Source: Elephas maximus indicus | Taxonomy: Eukaryota > Chordata > Mammalia > Proboscidea > Elephantidae | Assembly (NCBI RefSeq): GCF_024166365.1 | Contig: NC_064819.1 | Coordinates: 153,332,293 to 153,396,292 of the forward strand | Length of the DNA stretch: 64,000 nt | Direction: 5' to 3' | The notes under the pieces: model-generated | Told to the model about the DNA's origin: nothing | The model's input: the letters and a program-made list of their open reading frames with translations, nothing else | Database searches by the model: none | Shown: piece after piece, positions 10,901 through 25,900 of the stretch | How the letters are laid out: every line of letters begins with the position of its first letter | Numbering within the stretch: the first letter of the stretch is position 1 | Position numbers and translations under genes: made by a program

Positions 10901-13900
10901 GCCGTAGAATCTGGGACCCCGAGAAATCACTGAACTGCTCATGGAATGGGTGTAACAGTTTTACGGACTCTCCAAAACTGGGGGAAGGGGAAACCAAATA
11001 CAACGGGAATTATTTTTTGTCGTGTGATCAAAATCAGAAAGCAAATCTGTGAAAAGATTTTTCCCAGTAGGATTAAAATGCACCCATACCTGCAAACTGC
11101 AATCTGACCCACTTCTAAGAGCGTTAGAGCATTTCCAATCACAGCCAAAGATTCAAACGCAAGCTGTAAAATAGAAAGTTAAGGGTTGAAGGAATTAGAA
11201 TATCTTTAGAGTGTCCTAGACCAGTGCCTGTCAACCTCTTTCACATCAAGATTCCCCCAGAACACATTATTTTTTTTATGTCACAGGGGAATATCAACAA
11301 GGCTATTCACTACCAGCCCAGGGGCTCTGGCAGCCTGATACCCTGCCTGGTACTACGAATGCAGAAACTCTGAACCCATCGGAGTGCCCTTTAATACACT
11401 GGTAGAATAGATCTGTTCTAGGCATCATCCGGTAAGGAGGAGCTTGGAAATTTCGTCTATAAAATTTTCCTTTTTTTTTTTTTTTGAACTACATAAAACG
11501 TATCCTCTTATGGGGAAAACAAATGTAAACCAATCTAAAGAGCACACACAGTAACATCAAACTGTAGAGCTTTAATAGAAAACTTCATTACCACCTTCAT
11601 AAATGACAGCATAGTTTTAAAATTTAAATTTATCCAAGATGAAACGAACTGTGGTAGAGACACACAATGGAATATTATGCAACAATGAAGAACAATGATC
11701 AAGCTGTGAAGCATCTCATAACATGCAGGAATCTGGAGGGCATTATGCTGAGTGAAGTAAGTCAATCACCAAAGGACAAACACTGTATGAGACCACTACT
11801 GCAAAAACTCATGAAAAGGTTTAGACACAAAACGAAGCAATCTTTGATGGTTATGAGGGAGGGGAGAGCTGGAGATAGAAAAACACTAAATAGACAAGTG
11901 GTAACTTTGGTGAAGGGTAAGACAGCATACTATACTGGGGAAGCCAGCACAACTTGTCCAAGGCAAGGTCATAGAAGCTCCACAGACACATCCAAACTTC
12001 CTGAGGGACTGAATTGCTAGGCTGAGGGCTATGGGGGCCATGGTCTTTGGGAACAGCTAGCTAAAACTGGCATAATATGGTTTATAAAGAAAATGGTCTA
12101 TATACTCCTTTGATGAGTAACAGCTGGAGTCTTAAAAGCCTGTGAGCGGCCATCTAGGATAGTCCATTGGTTTCACCCCTTCGGGAGCAAGGAAGAATGA
12201 AGAAAACTAAAGATACAAGGGAAAGATTAGTCCAAAGGGCTAATGGACTACAACTACCATGGCTTCCACTAGACTGAGTCCAGTACAACTAGACGGTGCC
12301 TGGCTACCACCACTGACTGCTCTGACAAGGATCACAATAGAGAATCCTGGACAGAGCTGGGGAAAAATGTAAAAATTCTAACTCAAAAAGAAATACCAGA
12401 CTTGCTGGCCTGACAGAGACTGGAGAAGCCCCATAAGTATCACCCCCAGACGCCCTTTCAGCTCAGTAATGAAGTCACTCCTGAGGGTCGCCCTTCAGCC
12501 AAAGACTGGACAGGACCATAGAACGAGACTAAAGGGGCACACCAGCCCAGGGGCAAGGACTAGAAGGCAGGAGGGAACAGGAAAACTGGTGATAGGGAAC
12601 CCAGGGTTGAGAAGGGAGTGTGTTGACATGTGGGGTTGTTAACCGATGTCATGTAACAATACATGTACTGTATAATGAGAAGCTAGTTCTGTAAACCTTC
12701 ATCTAAAGTACAATAAAAAAAAATTTTTTTTAATTCATCCAAAATGACTGATGACAATAATGGGGATGACGATAACTGTAGCAACTAACATAACCAAGTG
12801 CTAGGCACCTAACTAAGGGCTTCACCTACATTATCTCATTTAATTCTCTTCAGAACTCTGTGAGTATGAGATAGGATTATAATCCTCTTTTTTCAGAAGA
12901 AACTGACACTTAAGAAGTAAATAAGTTGCCCAAAGTCATGTGGAATTAAGGTGAGGAACTAGGCTGTGAACCAAGCTCAGAGGTTATACTCTAACCTTTT
13001 CCAAAAGAACCTAGACATTTTAGGATGCTCACTGGCTCCTGTTAGGTGACAGCACCACTGCAAGGGATGACAAACACTCTGCAGCGTCCCTAATGGTGGA
13101 TTAGACACAATCCTAATCAGGCTCTTAAGCCTTGTTATACTGATGGAACACCAACTCTAGATAACTTCAGGCCTAAAGAGATATATACTGAATAAATTTT
13201 TTTAAATCAGAAGTTTCAAATATTATGTTATGCAAAGTCTTAAAGAATAGTGTATAAGGATGTTGTACTTTGCATTTTATGGAAAATAAACATTGTCAGA
13301 TTTATTTATTCTGTAACTATATAACAGCATTAGCAGGGTTAAGAAACAAAAAAACAATTTAAAAGACAAGAGTCAGGGACCGAGATATTTGAGGCATCCT
13401 GAAATTGCCCCCTTCGAACTCTTACTTTAATTTCAGATCTTCTCAAACATGGGACCACATTCTCAGAACAGGTTAATAGGTACTTCAAAGTGCTTTTGCC
13501 AAATCATAGTTAAAACAGGTAGGTTGCCTGTAAAAAGCGATTTGGTATTAATTTCTCATCCAATTGCCACCCTATTTCCCTACCATACCTGTTTGGTGTG
13601 GTTGTCTACCATGCTGGAAGAGTCATCGATGGCCAAACAAATCTGATATTGGCGTTTACTGGGCTTGGTCCTTCGAAGCCATATCTTGTCTTTCCGAAAC
13701 TGACTGGCAATGTATGGGATGACCTTACGCATGTTCAGTCGCTTCCCAGTTCGATAGTCTCCTCTATAAATTCACCAAAGAGGAACAGAGATCAGTTCAG
13801 CCCTGAAGAAAATTATTAGTACTTTAGGAATGAAATCAAATAACTAGGAACCTGGCACAGTGAGTGTTACTGTCAACTGAGGGTTAAAGGTCAGACAGAA

Positions 13901-16900
13901 AAACTGGACGTATGTGCATGATAATAATCAGGTGCCTCCAGAAAAGCTAAGACACAATAACAATTTTAGAAAAATATGTTAGCATTAATATTAAATCCTG
14001 AAATCTCTTTTCTATTCTAAAACTATGATTTTCAACATATCTTTGAATGTTGTGATTAACACATGTAGCAAGTACACCCTGAAGGTGTATGGGAAGACTC
14101 AGCCAATTTTCCCAACAGACATTAACGAATAGAAGAAACTGCACTCATACCAAACATCACAGAAACGTTTGTGGTAGAAATAATAACAAAAAACACGGCA
14201 AGGAACACTGTACTAGTGCCTCTGTGGCAGACACGGCAACCCAGAAGCCAGCGACATGAACGGTTAGGAACTAAGCTAGACAGAGCTGGCAACACTGCCA
14301 TCTGTTCAGGGCACCGTGAGCACACCCAGTGGAGAAGGCTTACTTCAGTTTGGCTGCCTGGGTAGGCTCTAATATGAGGCGAAGCTGTTCACACAACTGT
14401 TGTGAAAGCGGCGCGGTTAAGGCCAGATAACTCTGCCACATCTCAGCTGCAGCCTTGTCCTGTAACAACAAAAAAATGTAATTTAATCTTGTAACGTCAG
14501 GGCCAACCAAAGGCACCACACCAAGATGAGGGCTTGAGGCAAAGGAGCAGAAAATGACTTGCATGAACTTTCTCTACAGAAGCACTTTATGGTGTCCATT
14601 TAGCATCTTCTCAGCAAGCTGCTACCTAATTCTCCTAATAAAAAATGTCCCCTCTTCTGCCAAAACTACACCCCTCACTTCCAAGTGATAAAGAAAGAAA
14701 CAACAGGCAGTACAATATTAGAACTCCTGCCCAAAGAAATGCCTTATTCACAGGATGTACAAAGACGAGTATAAGTACCCATCAAATGAGGAGGGAGACA
14801 TGACTGGGGAATTTGGTGCTTGCAGATACAGCCACTTAGTCATGGTCGCAGGGTCATGTTTCCCAAAGCAACACTGACACCCTCAGCAGTGTGCTTATTT
14901 CCTGGTCACGATTTTTCTGACAATTGCAGCAGAGTACTCAGTACACATATGTGATGCGAACGATGATGATCTACACATTTTCTTTTTTTCTTTCTTTTGA
15001 TGAAAAAAGAAGGAATTTTAAAGCAGAATCTCACAGGATCTAAAGAAGTAAGTACACCTGAACTGCACAAAGGATGCAGAAGAAGGAAAGCCACTGGGAA
15101 CTTACTTTCTTCCCACACACCCCACCCCCCCACTTCTCTGTGTACTTCTCCGCTCCCACTTTGCTTCTGATTTTGATGCTTCTCACAGCTCATGGTCACC
15201 CCAGTTCCTGATACAGCTTCTTAGTTCAAATTCCAGGAATGGATTCCCTAGAGTCACTGAGTTTTAATTCTAAATTTATTTATTTTTGTTGTACTTTGGA
15301 TGAAGGTTTACAGGGCGAATTAGTTTCTCATTAAACAATTAAAACACATACTGTTTTGTGACGTTAGTTGCCAACCCCACAACTTGTCAACACTCTCCCC
15401 CTGTCTACCTAGGGTTCCCTATTACCAGCTTTCCCATCCCCTCCTGCCTTCTAGTCCTTACCCCTGGGTTGGTGTGCCCATTTCATCTCCTTCTATTTTA
15501 TGGGCCTGTCTAATCTTTGGCTGAACCACAGGAGTGATTTCAGAACTGAGTTACAATGGTGTCTGGGGGCCATATTTCCGGGGTTTCTCCAGTATCTGTC
15601 AGATCAGTAAGTCTGGTCTTTTTTTGTGAGTTAGAATTTTGTTCTACATTTTTTTCCAACTCTGTCTGGGACCCTTTATTGTGATCCCTGTCAGAGCAGG
15701 TGGTAGTGGTAGCCGGGCACCATCTAGTTGTGCTGGACTCTCTGGTGGAGGCTGTATACGCACACATTTCTGGTTAATCTACACCACTACATTAAGTCAT
15801 TCAGCCATGGTCCAGGTGGCCCGATCTGAGGATGACACAGGATGGGCTTTTCCTACTTCCTCCACATCCCTTTTGTGGCTGCCTGGTTTTTCTACTCCTG
15901 TCACGCCTATTCTCACATCCATTACAACCATTACAGAGCCAGCAACAAAAGTTAAAGGAACTAAACACATCAGATTCTGTTTCTATTAAGCTACAGATCT
16001 AAGGGCAAAGCAGGCAGAAAGCAATGGACAACCTTAGGCTTTGTAATTGTGTTCTCCATATGCCTAGTCCCTTTTACAAAGGTAGTCAGAGCTAAGAACC
16101 TACATTTACTGTATCTTCCAAGAAAAAAAAGTCAAGATAGTTTATAAAAAACCAGTGACTTACTTCTTCTGGGTTTCCAGATTCATGTGGCTGCCACGTC
16201 TCCAGCTGTCTCTCCAACTCCTGCCTTAGCTCACTGGCATCTTTTAAAAAGGGCTAAGAAGAAAAAGCCACAGATGAGATGGAGCCCAAGTTGGAATCAC
16301 CAACTTGTTATCACTGGCTGTCTCTTTGCCCACAGGATGAGCTCCAAGTACACAGCCAAATGTTGCCGGGACTCAGAACTTAAGCAAATTTAATGGCACA
16401 ATGAGATGATGCCAAACAACCATTCTTCTCCTTTCCATTTTGGAGAAACAACATGGGTAAAGAAAGCCTCTTACACCCATAAATCCACCCCAGCAAAACA
16501 AAAACAGGAACAAAATACCCCTGAAGACATCAATAATGAAAATGTTCTTTGATTAATCTAATCTGCCACTAAGTCAAGCTATCAGGGGACAGAACTTAGT
16601 TATACTTCTCTTCCTAAATGCTGGCATTACTTAATCTTCATCAACTATTAATTTTCCTGAAGACCCCCCACACAAGGTTGGTCTCCAGTAAGATGAGTGG
16701 ACATGAGAACAGGAGGCCAGAGGACCAGCTACACCACCACGCATGCATAGGCCAGGGCAGTGACCACCCCTTGCTGTGACCCTGGGGTTAACTGTGAGAA
16801 CAGTGTCATCTGCTTAGACAGCACCTGTCACCCCAATTGTAGTCCTAAAAATTTTGATAAGGACATTATGCCCTAAAACAACCAGATGGTCCACAATGTT

Positions 16901-19900
16901 CTAAACATAAACATTTAAAAAGCAATTTAAAATTTATATTTTGTGAACTTACGGAAGCAGTAATTTAGGAAAGCTCTAGTACCTGGAGAACCCTGTCCAT
17001 CAGGAACTGATGGGCTGTGTGAATGGTCGAGTCTCTGCTTCTCTCGGGATTCTTGTTCTCTGTCTCCTTGAGGGACTTGTCTGTCTCAGGGTCTTGAACT
17101 TCCTCTGTTTTAACATTTTCTGTCTCCAGCTCCATCTCATCAATGCCTATTTTCATATAAGTATATAGTTTTACTTATCATAGTATTAACATAAAACTGA
17201 GCCTTCTCTATTGCCTGTCAATCCTAACAATGGATAACTGATCAAACTGCTCATTTACTACCTAACCCATTTTTAATAGTGACTCTAGATGTTCTGTTTC
17301 CTTGAGACAGCCACTGCGATCCTTATCCCCTTAACTTCCCCTGCTCCCCGCTCTCAGGTGGAGCTGAAGGCAGCTCTTCAGGGGAGGGGAAAAGACGGCA
17401 GGGTGTTGTTTATCCTAAAAAGCCTGTAGAACTATGTGACCCTTTAAACTATGCGCATGTATAAAAATGAAAACTAAAATAAATAAAACTATAGCTCCGT
17501 TATGGTAAGGCCAAGTGAGGCAAAGATAAGATAAATAATTCGCCTCAATCTGTGAAGCTGGTAAGAGGCAAAGCCTGGATTTGAACCTAGGGTTGTCTAA
17601 TCACAGAGCTATGCTTCCCTGCTGTCATATAATGGCAACTGTGCCAACACACCTGAGAGGCAGGAATGGGGTACAAGAAAAAGCCTTTGAATGTGGCAAG
17701 CATTTTTTGCATTTACTCCAATGAAAATAAAGCTATTCTTTAGAGTGTTGAATTCATGTCTTGTTTTAATAAACTGCCTAGTAATAGCACTTGGTCAACT
17801 CTGAAATGCAAACTGGATGTAGGAAGTTTTGTTACTTTTTCACATACATTTTCCCCATCCTGTTTAATACCTTACTGCTGTTGTTGTTGTTGTTGTTAGG
17901 TGCCGTCGAGTCCTTTCTGACTCATAGCGGCCCTATGCACAACAGAAAGAAACACTGCCCAGTCCTGAGCCATCCTTACAATCGTTGTTATGCTTAAGCT
18001 CACTGTTGCAGCCACTGTGTCAATCCACCTCGCTGACAGTCTTCTTCTTTTCTGCTAACCCTGTACTCTGCCAAGCATGATGTCCTTCTCCAGGGACTGA
18101 TCCCTCCTGACAACATGTCCAAAGTATGTAAGACGCAGTCTCGCCATCCTTGCCTCTAAGGAGCATTCTGGCCGCACTTCTTCCAAGACAGATTTGTTCG
18201 TTCTTTTGCCAGTCCATGGTATATTCAATATTCTTCGCCAACACCACAATTCAAAGGCATCAACTCTTCTTTGGTCTTCCTTATTCACTGATCAGTTTTC
18301 ACATGCATATGATATGATTGAAAATACCATGACTTGGGTCAGGCACACCTTAGTCTTCAAGGTGACATCTTTGCTCTTCAACACTTTGAAGAGGTCCTTT
18401 GCAGCAGATTTCCCCAATGCAATGTGTCTTTTGATTTCTTGACTGCTGCTTCCATGGCTGTTGACTGTGGATCCAAGTAAAATGAAAGCCTTGACAACTT
18501 CAATCTTTTCTCCGTTTATCACAATGTTGCTCACTGGTCCAGTTGTGAAGATTTTTGTTTTCTTGACGTTGAGATGTAATCCATACTGAAGGCTGTGGTC
18601 TTTGATCTTCATTAGTAAGTGCTTCAGGTCCTCTTCATGTTCAGCAAGCAAGATTGTGTCATCTGCATAACGCAGGTTGTTAACGAGTCTTCCTCCAATC
18701 CTGATGCCCCATTCTTCTTCATATAGTCCAGCTTCTCAGATTATTTGCTCAGCATACAGATTAAATAGGTATGGCGAAAGAATACAACCGTGATGCACAC
18801 CTTTCCTGACTTTAAACCAATCAGTATCCCCTTGTTCTGTCCGAACAACTGCCTCCTGATCTACGTAAAGGCTCCTCATGAGCACAATTAAGTGTTCTGG
18901 AATTTCCGTTCTTTGCAGTGTTATCCATAGTTTGTTACGATCCACACAGTCGAATGCCTTCACGTAGTCAATAAAACACAGGTAAACACCTTTCTGGTAT
19001 TCTCTGCTTTCAGCCAGGATCCACCTGACATCAGCAATGATATCCCTGGTTCCATGTCCTCTTCTGAAATAGGCCTGAATTTCTCAATTGATATTCCATC
19101 AATTCCTGGAGCCTTGTTTTTCCCCAATGCCTTCAGAGCAGCTTGGACTTCTTCCTTCAGTACCATCGGTTCCTGATCATATGCCACCTCTTGAAATGGT
19201 TGAACATCAACTAATTCTTTTTGGTATAATGACTCTGTGTATTCCTTCCATCTTCTTTTGATGCTTCCTGTGTCATTTAATATTTTCCCCCATGGAATCC
19301 TTCACTATTGCAACTCGAGGCTTGAATTTTTTCTTCAGTTCTTTCAGCTTGAGAAACGCCGAGCATGTTCTTCCCTTTTGGTTTTCCATCTCCAGCTCTT
19401 TGCACATGTCATTATAATATTTTACTTTGTCTTCTCGAGAGGCCCTTTGAAATCTTCTGTTCAGTTCTTTTACTTCATCAATTCTTCTTTTTGCTTTAGC
19501 TGCTCGACGCTCAAGAGCAAGTTTCAGAGTGTCCTCTGACATCCATCTTGGTCTTTTCTTTCTTTCCTGTCTTTTCAGTGACCTCTTGCTTTCTTCATGG
19601 ATGATGTTCTTGATGTCATTCCACAACTCATCTGGTCCTCGGTCACTAGTGTTCAATGCATCAAATCTATTCTTGAGATGGTCTCTAAATTCAGGTGGGA
19701 TATACTCAAGGTCATATTTTGGCTCTCGTGGACTTGCTCTGATTTTCTTCAATTCCAGCTTGAACTTGCATATGAGCAATTGATGGTCTGGTTCCCCAGT
19801 CAGCCCTTGGCCTCGTTCTGACTGATGATATTGAGCTTTTCCATCGTCTCTTTCCACAGATGTAGTCAATTTGATTTCTGTGTGTTCCATCTGGCGAGGT

Positions 19901-22900
19901 CCATGTGTATAGTCACCGTTTATGTTGGTGAAAGAAGGTATTTGCAATGAAGAAGTCGTTGGTCTTGCAAAATTCTATCATTCGATCTCCGGCATTGTTT
20001 CTATCACCAAGGCCATATTTTCCAACTACTGATCTTTCTTTGCTTCCAACTTTTGCATTCCAATTGCCAGTATTTATCAATGCATCTCTATTGCATGTTT
20101 GATCAATTTCAGACTGCAGCAGCTGATAAAAATCTTCTATTTCTTCATCTTTGGCCCTAGTGGTTGGTGCGTAAATTTTAATAATAGTCGTATTAACTGG
20201 TCTTCCTTGTAGGTGTATGGATATTATCCTATCACTGACAGCGCTGTACTTCAGAATAGATCTTGAAAGGTTCTTTTTGACGATGAATGCAACACCATTC
20301 CTCTTCGAGTTGTCATTCCCAGCATAGTAGACTATATGACTGTCCGATTCAAAATGGCCAATACCGGTCCATTTCAGCTCACTAATGCTTAGTTTACTGT
20401 AGTTTATGCTAATACTGTATACTTTTATGTAACAGAAAACATCTTTTCTTTAAGAACATTTTTCTAATAATTAAGAATGTATCTTCTTGTCACAGCTGGG
20501 TTAAATATACTACTGTTTTCTTCTACATATTTTAAAAAGACTAATGGATTTTGACTGAAACGTAAGTTTCAGAAGCTTCCTTGAAGGATAGAGTCCAGCA
20601 ATACCACCCGACACCCCCTACCCCAGACCTTGCTACTTCCAAACAAAAACAGTGAACACTGATACTCCATTTAGATAAAAAAAACACTAAGCTTTGCAAT
20701 CACCAGGGTAAAATATACCTAAGCCATGGCTTAGGACACAGAACAGAACAGGTAAGAGACTATAGGACTAGAGAACTAACTTGGCTTGCTTGGCGAGTTC
20801 AGGAGAGATTTCTTCTTAGTAGGACTCACCAGGGCCTGCTGTGGTCCGTGACTTGACCTCCTCTGGCTTCAGCTGCAGTGTGTCCACTGCTTTGAGCTCC
20901 TCCTGTTCCTCTGTGTCCATGAGGGCATCCTCTATCTCCTCCTCTTCCTGATCCTTGCTGGGAACTTTTGCAGACTGCTGCTGCTCCGTGTTGGCCGCAT
21001 CTGCCAACGAAACACAGGCACACAGTTTAGGTCTTTGCAGAAGAAAGTAATGTCGGGTGACCTATAGTTCTGTCATTTCTAGTTCCCAAGATTCTAATTC
21101 TACTAATGTCAGTCCTGCCACTGACCAGCTAGGTAGCTTGGATACAATGTTTGGCTTGTCTGTGCCCAAGATTTCCACTGACCTACTGAAGTAACTGCCC
21201 AGTCCCTACCTCCCACAGGAGCTAAGAGGATAAGAATGTAACTACAGATGTGACAGGACTACAGAAATAGGGTGGTTAACAGGGTTTTTACTGCTACGGT
21301 CAGAAGAGTGAACTAGAATAAACAGGCTGGGAATATGATTCACAGCAGCTATGGAAAAGTATCCTCCATTACCAACTTGTGCGTAGGTAACCTGTACTGA
21401 TTAAGAATACAGGATGGCCCTAGAAAGACTGACGTGGGAATCCTAGCATTGTGGTCTTAGACAACTTCTTACCCTGCTTTCGCTTCAGTGAGTCCCTATG
21501 TCAAATGGACACAGACTAGCTCATAGGGTTACTGGAGGAATCACGAATTCAGGCAACAAAGTCTCAAAGCAGTTTTTGTCATAAAGTAAAAGCTCAACAC
21601 ATGGTAACTATTATTATTATTGCTTTTCTCAAACCAAACCCACTGTTGTCGAGTAGATTCCGTCTCAGAGTGACCCTATAGGGCAGACTAGAACTGCCCC
21701 ACAGGTTTTCCAAGGCTGTAAATCTTTATGGAAGCGGACTGCCATATCTTTCTCCCACAGAGTGCCTGGTAGGTTCAAACCACTGACTTTTCGGTTAGCA
21801 GGCAAGCGCTTTAACTACTGTGCCATCAGAGCTCCTCTTACTGCTTTTACTTTTTAAAAAATGGAAAAGGGAGAAAAAAAAGTAACCCGGTGGGAAGATA
21901 GAGAGAGAGGGAAGATGGCAAAATCGGCACGAAACGAGAGACTGAAAGGGCTGACTCAATAGGGGGAGAGCAAGTGGGAGAAGGGAGTAAGATGTATGTA
22001 AACCTACATGTGACAGACTGATTGGAATGGTAAATGTTCACTTGAAGCTAAATAAAAATTAATTAAAAAAAAAAAAGTAACCCGGGGCAGAATAATCATT
22101 TTTGTACCATCTACGTGAGGCTCATATTATCTACACTACTTTATATATTAGGAATGAAACTGCACAAAGTCACCAAGAGAAGTGAGACACTGACTGACAG
22201 CACCTTCCTACCTTCTTGTGCTGAAATTTTTTTTCCTTCCCTTTTCATGTATGGGGAAAGACAAAATACTTCATGTTTGCAGCTCCTGCATGGCAAGGAC
22301 CCACCTAGAGGCGACTATGCAGAAATGTTCAGGACTAAGGAACCCAAGGATTGGTGCTAGGTTTGGATGTGACCAACATTATCAAGGATATTTAAAGGGC
22401 TTACACTAAAACCAGCTCCCCTGAGCATTTACACTTGCCTATGGGTACTTCAAAGCAAGACCAAATTATATTTCCGCACATTTCTTATTAGAGAAAAAAT
22501 AATTTAAAAGCCATTTCCTCTCCCTCCTAACACAAGCCTGTAATAACACCTGGGTAGTACACATCGCGTGTCATACCATAGGTCTGTACGTCATAAGCGT
22601 CGCTGCCTTGTTGAATGTGCTCAAAAGCATCTGCTTCCTCGACCCGGGCCTGGGGCTGGGCTGGCCACTGCTCAGCATGGCTGTCCGAGTCCACGGTCTT
22701 CAGTCTCTTATGCACACGCTCATTGTGATCACCCACGGAGCGCTCATTGTCAGCCTGCCCAGGTTTTCTCTTAAAACTCTGTAGGCAATGCAAGGAAACT
22801 CATGACAGCCTTATCTCTAGTAGCAGAAGACTAAAAAAATAACCTAGTATCCATCTACAGGGGGATGACAAATAAATTAGGTACAGTCATACAGGCATGT

Positions 22901-25900
22901 CATAAAATACAGCCATTAATAAGAATGGAGCAGATCTATAATTATACAAAACAATCTCTATGATACGCTTTTATGTCTGAAACAAAGGCAAGGAAGGAAG
23001 GAAACACAATCACATACATATGTGCACATATGTACATAGACATATACACCCATACATATGTTACACATGCAGAAAATATCTCTAAAAGGAAATGCAAGGA
23101 ACTGATAGCACCAATTTGCTCTGTGTAGGGTCCCTTAGGTGGCTGAGGGACAGGGATGGGAGAGGGGTTTTCAGCAAATAGGTTTTTGTACACTAACCTT
23201 GAATCATATGCATGAATTAACTCCCACTCAAAAAACTTAATATTTAAAAAGCAGAACACTAGGGACAGTGAACATGGCTCCTGGTTCATGGGCTCCATAA
23301 CAGGAATATGGGTGTGCTGGGAAGAAGCTGAGATGGAGTCTAAGGAAAGCCCCCAAGGTTGGGTCTGCTCACTAAGACTGCCACCTGCCTGTGGGACAGG
23401 AAAGGCTGGGAGTGTGGCTTTTCTACCACTATGTTCAGCACATCTTCATTTAAGTTTAGTTGAAGAGTGACAAACCTGTGTGTTTTTCCTGGTGTGCTTC
23501 TGGGAGGCCAACCGGGCAATGAATCTGGATTCATGGCCTTCTGCCTGGTTTGCATCTGCAGCTCCACTCCCGTGTTCCTATGAAATCCAAACCATAAGAG
23601 TGTGATGGTGTAACAAGGTGATATAAGCACCTGGTTACCGTGCCATGTTGTTCCCAACTTCTCCATTACTCTCCTCTCAGAGTCACATAATCATGCCTGC
23701 CTACCTGACCATTCTGGAACTCCTGCACAGCCAAGGCCTGGCCTCTGGGCAGACACGGCAAAGTCTAGACCGGAGCAGAGAGCTGGGGCTACAGTACCCT
23801 CTTGGGTACCGTTGCTTTACATGGCTGATTAGTTCCTGTTTACCGAGTGTAATGGCCTGCTTGGAAGACAGGGCAGACCTCGATATGAAACCAAGTCTCA
23901 CTATTAACCAGTGAACTCTTGAGATTTTCACTTAACTTAGTCTTACTTTCCTCAAATATAAAATGGAAAAAATAAGAACAACATTCTCTATCCCATAAGG
24001 CTACTGTGAGAACTAGGTGAAGCACGGAAAATGCTTAGCATAAATGATGATGGTGGTAGAAGTATAAAAACCAAAACCAAACCCACTGACGTTGAGTCAA
24101 TTCTGACTCATAGCAACCCTACAGAACAGAGTAGAACTGCCCCATAGGATGTCCAAGGCTGTAGTCTTTAGGGAGAGCCCTGGTGGAGCAGTGGTTGGGT
24201 TTTTTCTCCCATGGAACGGCTGGTGGGTTCAAACCACTGACCTTCTGGTTAGCAGCCAAGCACTTAACCACTGGAGCACCAGGGCTCTTTGGCAGAAGTA
24301 CAAACAATCATTATTGATGTGGAAACTGGGGCTCAAAAAGGCTAAGTGAGATGCCCAGAATCACCGCTGTCACTAGCAGGTCCCCTGACTTTCGGTGCTC
24401 TTTCCATAGCACTCCACTCAACTTGCAGCCATACACACAACACACTAGACAAAGGAATAAAGAAGTGCTTTGTCTTGTAAATCAAAAGGCTCACAAGCCT
24501 GGCGAACAGCAAGGAAAAGGAAAGTACTAGGAGAGGCATGGCGTCGCACGATGCCTCCATTCATCCTTCCCGTCCTTCGGAGCTTCTGAAAAATAACTTG
24601 ACCCTGATTCCCATTGAGAGCTATCAGTCTAATGTAACTTTTTCTTATAAAGCATATCACTTAAATACAGCCTATAGCAAACATTCTAGTAGTTTGTCCT
24701 GGGAGGCATATAAAAATAGTATTCAATCATTTATCAAATAGAAGGTGATCAGCAACAGAAAATTCTACACATAGTAAGCCCAACGTATTGTCGTCGATTC
24801 CAACTCATATGACCCTACAGGACAGACTAGAACTGCTCCAGAGGGTCTTCAAGACTGTGAATCCTTACAGAAGTAGATTGTCGTATCTTTCTTCCTCAGA
24901 GCAGCTGGTGGGTTCAAACTGCCCACCTTTCAATTAACAGCCGAGTGCTTAACTACTGTGCCACCAGAGCTCCTTACATATAAATCAACCAGTTAAATAG
25001 AATGTAATTTCAAACAGGGAGAAGAGACCCTCCAAAGAGGCAGCTGGCATGCATGGAGGGCCCATCACCTCTTGCCCCTGCTCCTTCTCGGACGTGGCCC
25101 CAGCCAGCTCCACAGCCTGCTCGCTCTGCACGTTCTCCTCCCCAGTCTGCCCGCAAGAGTCATGCTCTTTCCTCTCTGTAGCCTCGGGCACCTGCTCCTC
25201 TGCGTCAGGGTTCTCTCCTTCTTCTTCCTGCTTCTGTGGGGAAATCCAACACAGCTTTAAATGCTGGGGAAAGGGCATGAACTGGGGGCCTGCAGCAAGC
25301 TCTGAGGCCTGCAGCAGGCAGCTCCCTACTCACACAGGGCGTTTGGAAGGAGTAGAAACTCAGAACTCCTTGATAGCATCACCAAGTGATAGGGAAGTAT
25401 CAACAGAGATTCTAGTGAGGACAAGGTAATTCTTCTCCTCATTGTTATTATTTTTACTATAAAACAAACCAGGCATCCCACAATACCTGAGGCTGAAGAC
25501 CTTGGTCTGCAGGCATGCCATTCTCTAAACCTTCCTTGTTTGCTTTGTTGTCCTTTTCCTCCGGAGACTGCTGCTCCTCCTCTTTCGAGTTTTGTTCAGG
25601 ATGTTCAGCAGTAGTTTTGTCCTGGTCATCAGCTCCTATGTCCATCTCTTCCTCCCCTTCCACCTTGTCATCTTCAGTGGGGCCTTCCTCAGGCTCGTGC
25701 TGACCCTCACCTTCATTCTGTTCAGCCTCAGCTTCCTCATTTATTTCCTCAGCCTCATGATCTGCTTCTTCCATATCCATTGGCTTTTCTTTTATCTCCA
25801 AAGGATTCTCTTCTAGATAGATACAACAAAAAGAACAAAAAGAGAATTTTAAAAGCCAATAATATAGTTTCTTAAGCTGGGAGGGAGCTACACAAAGGAT

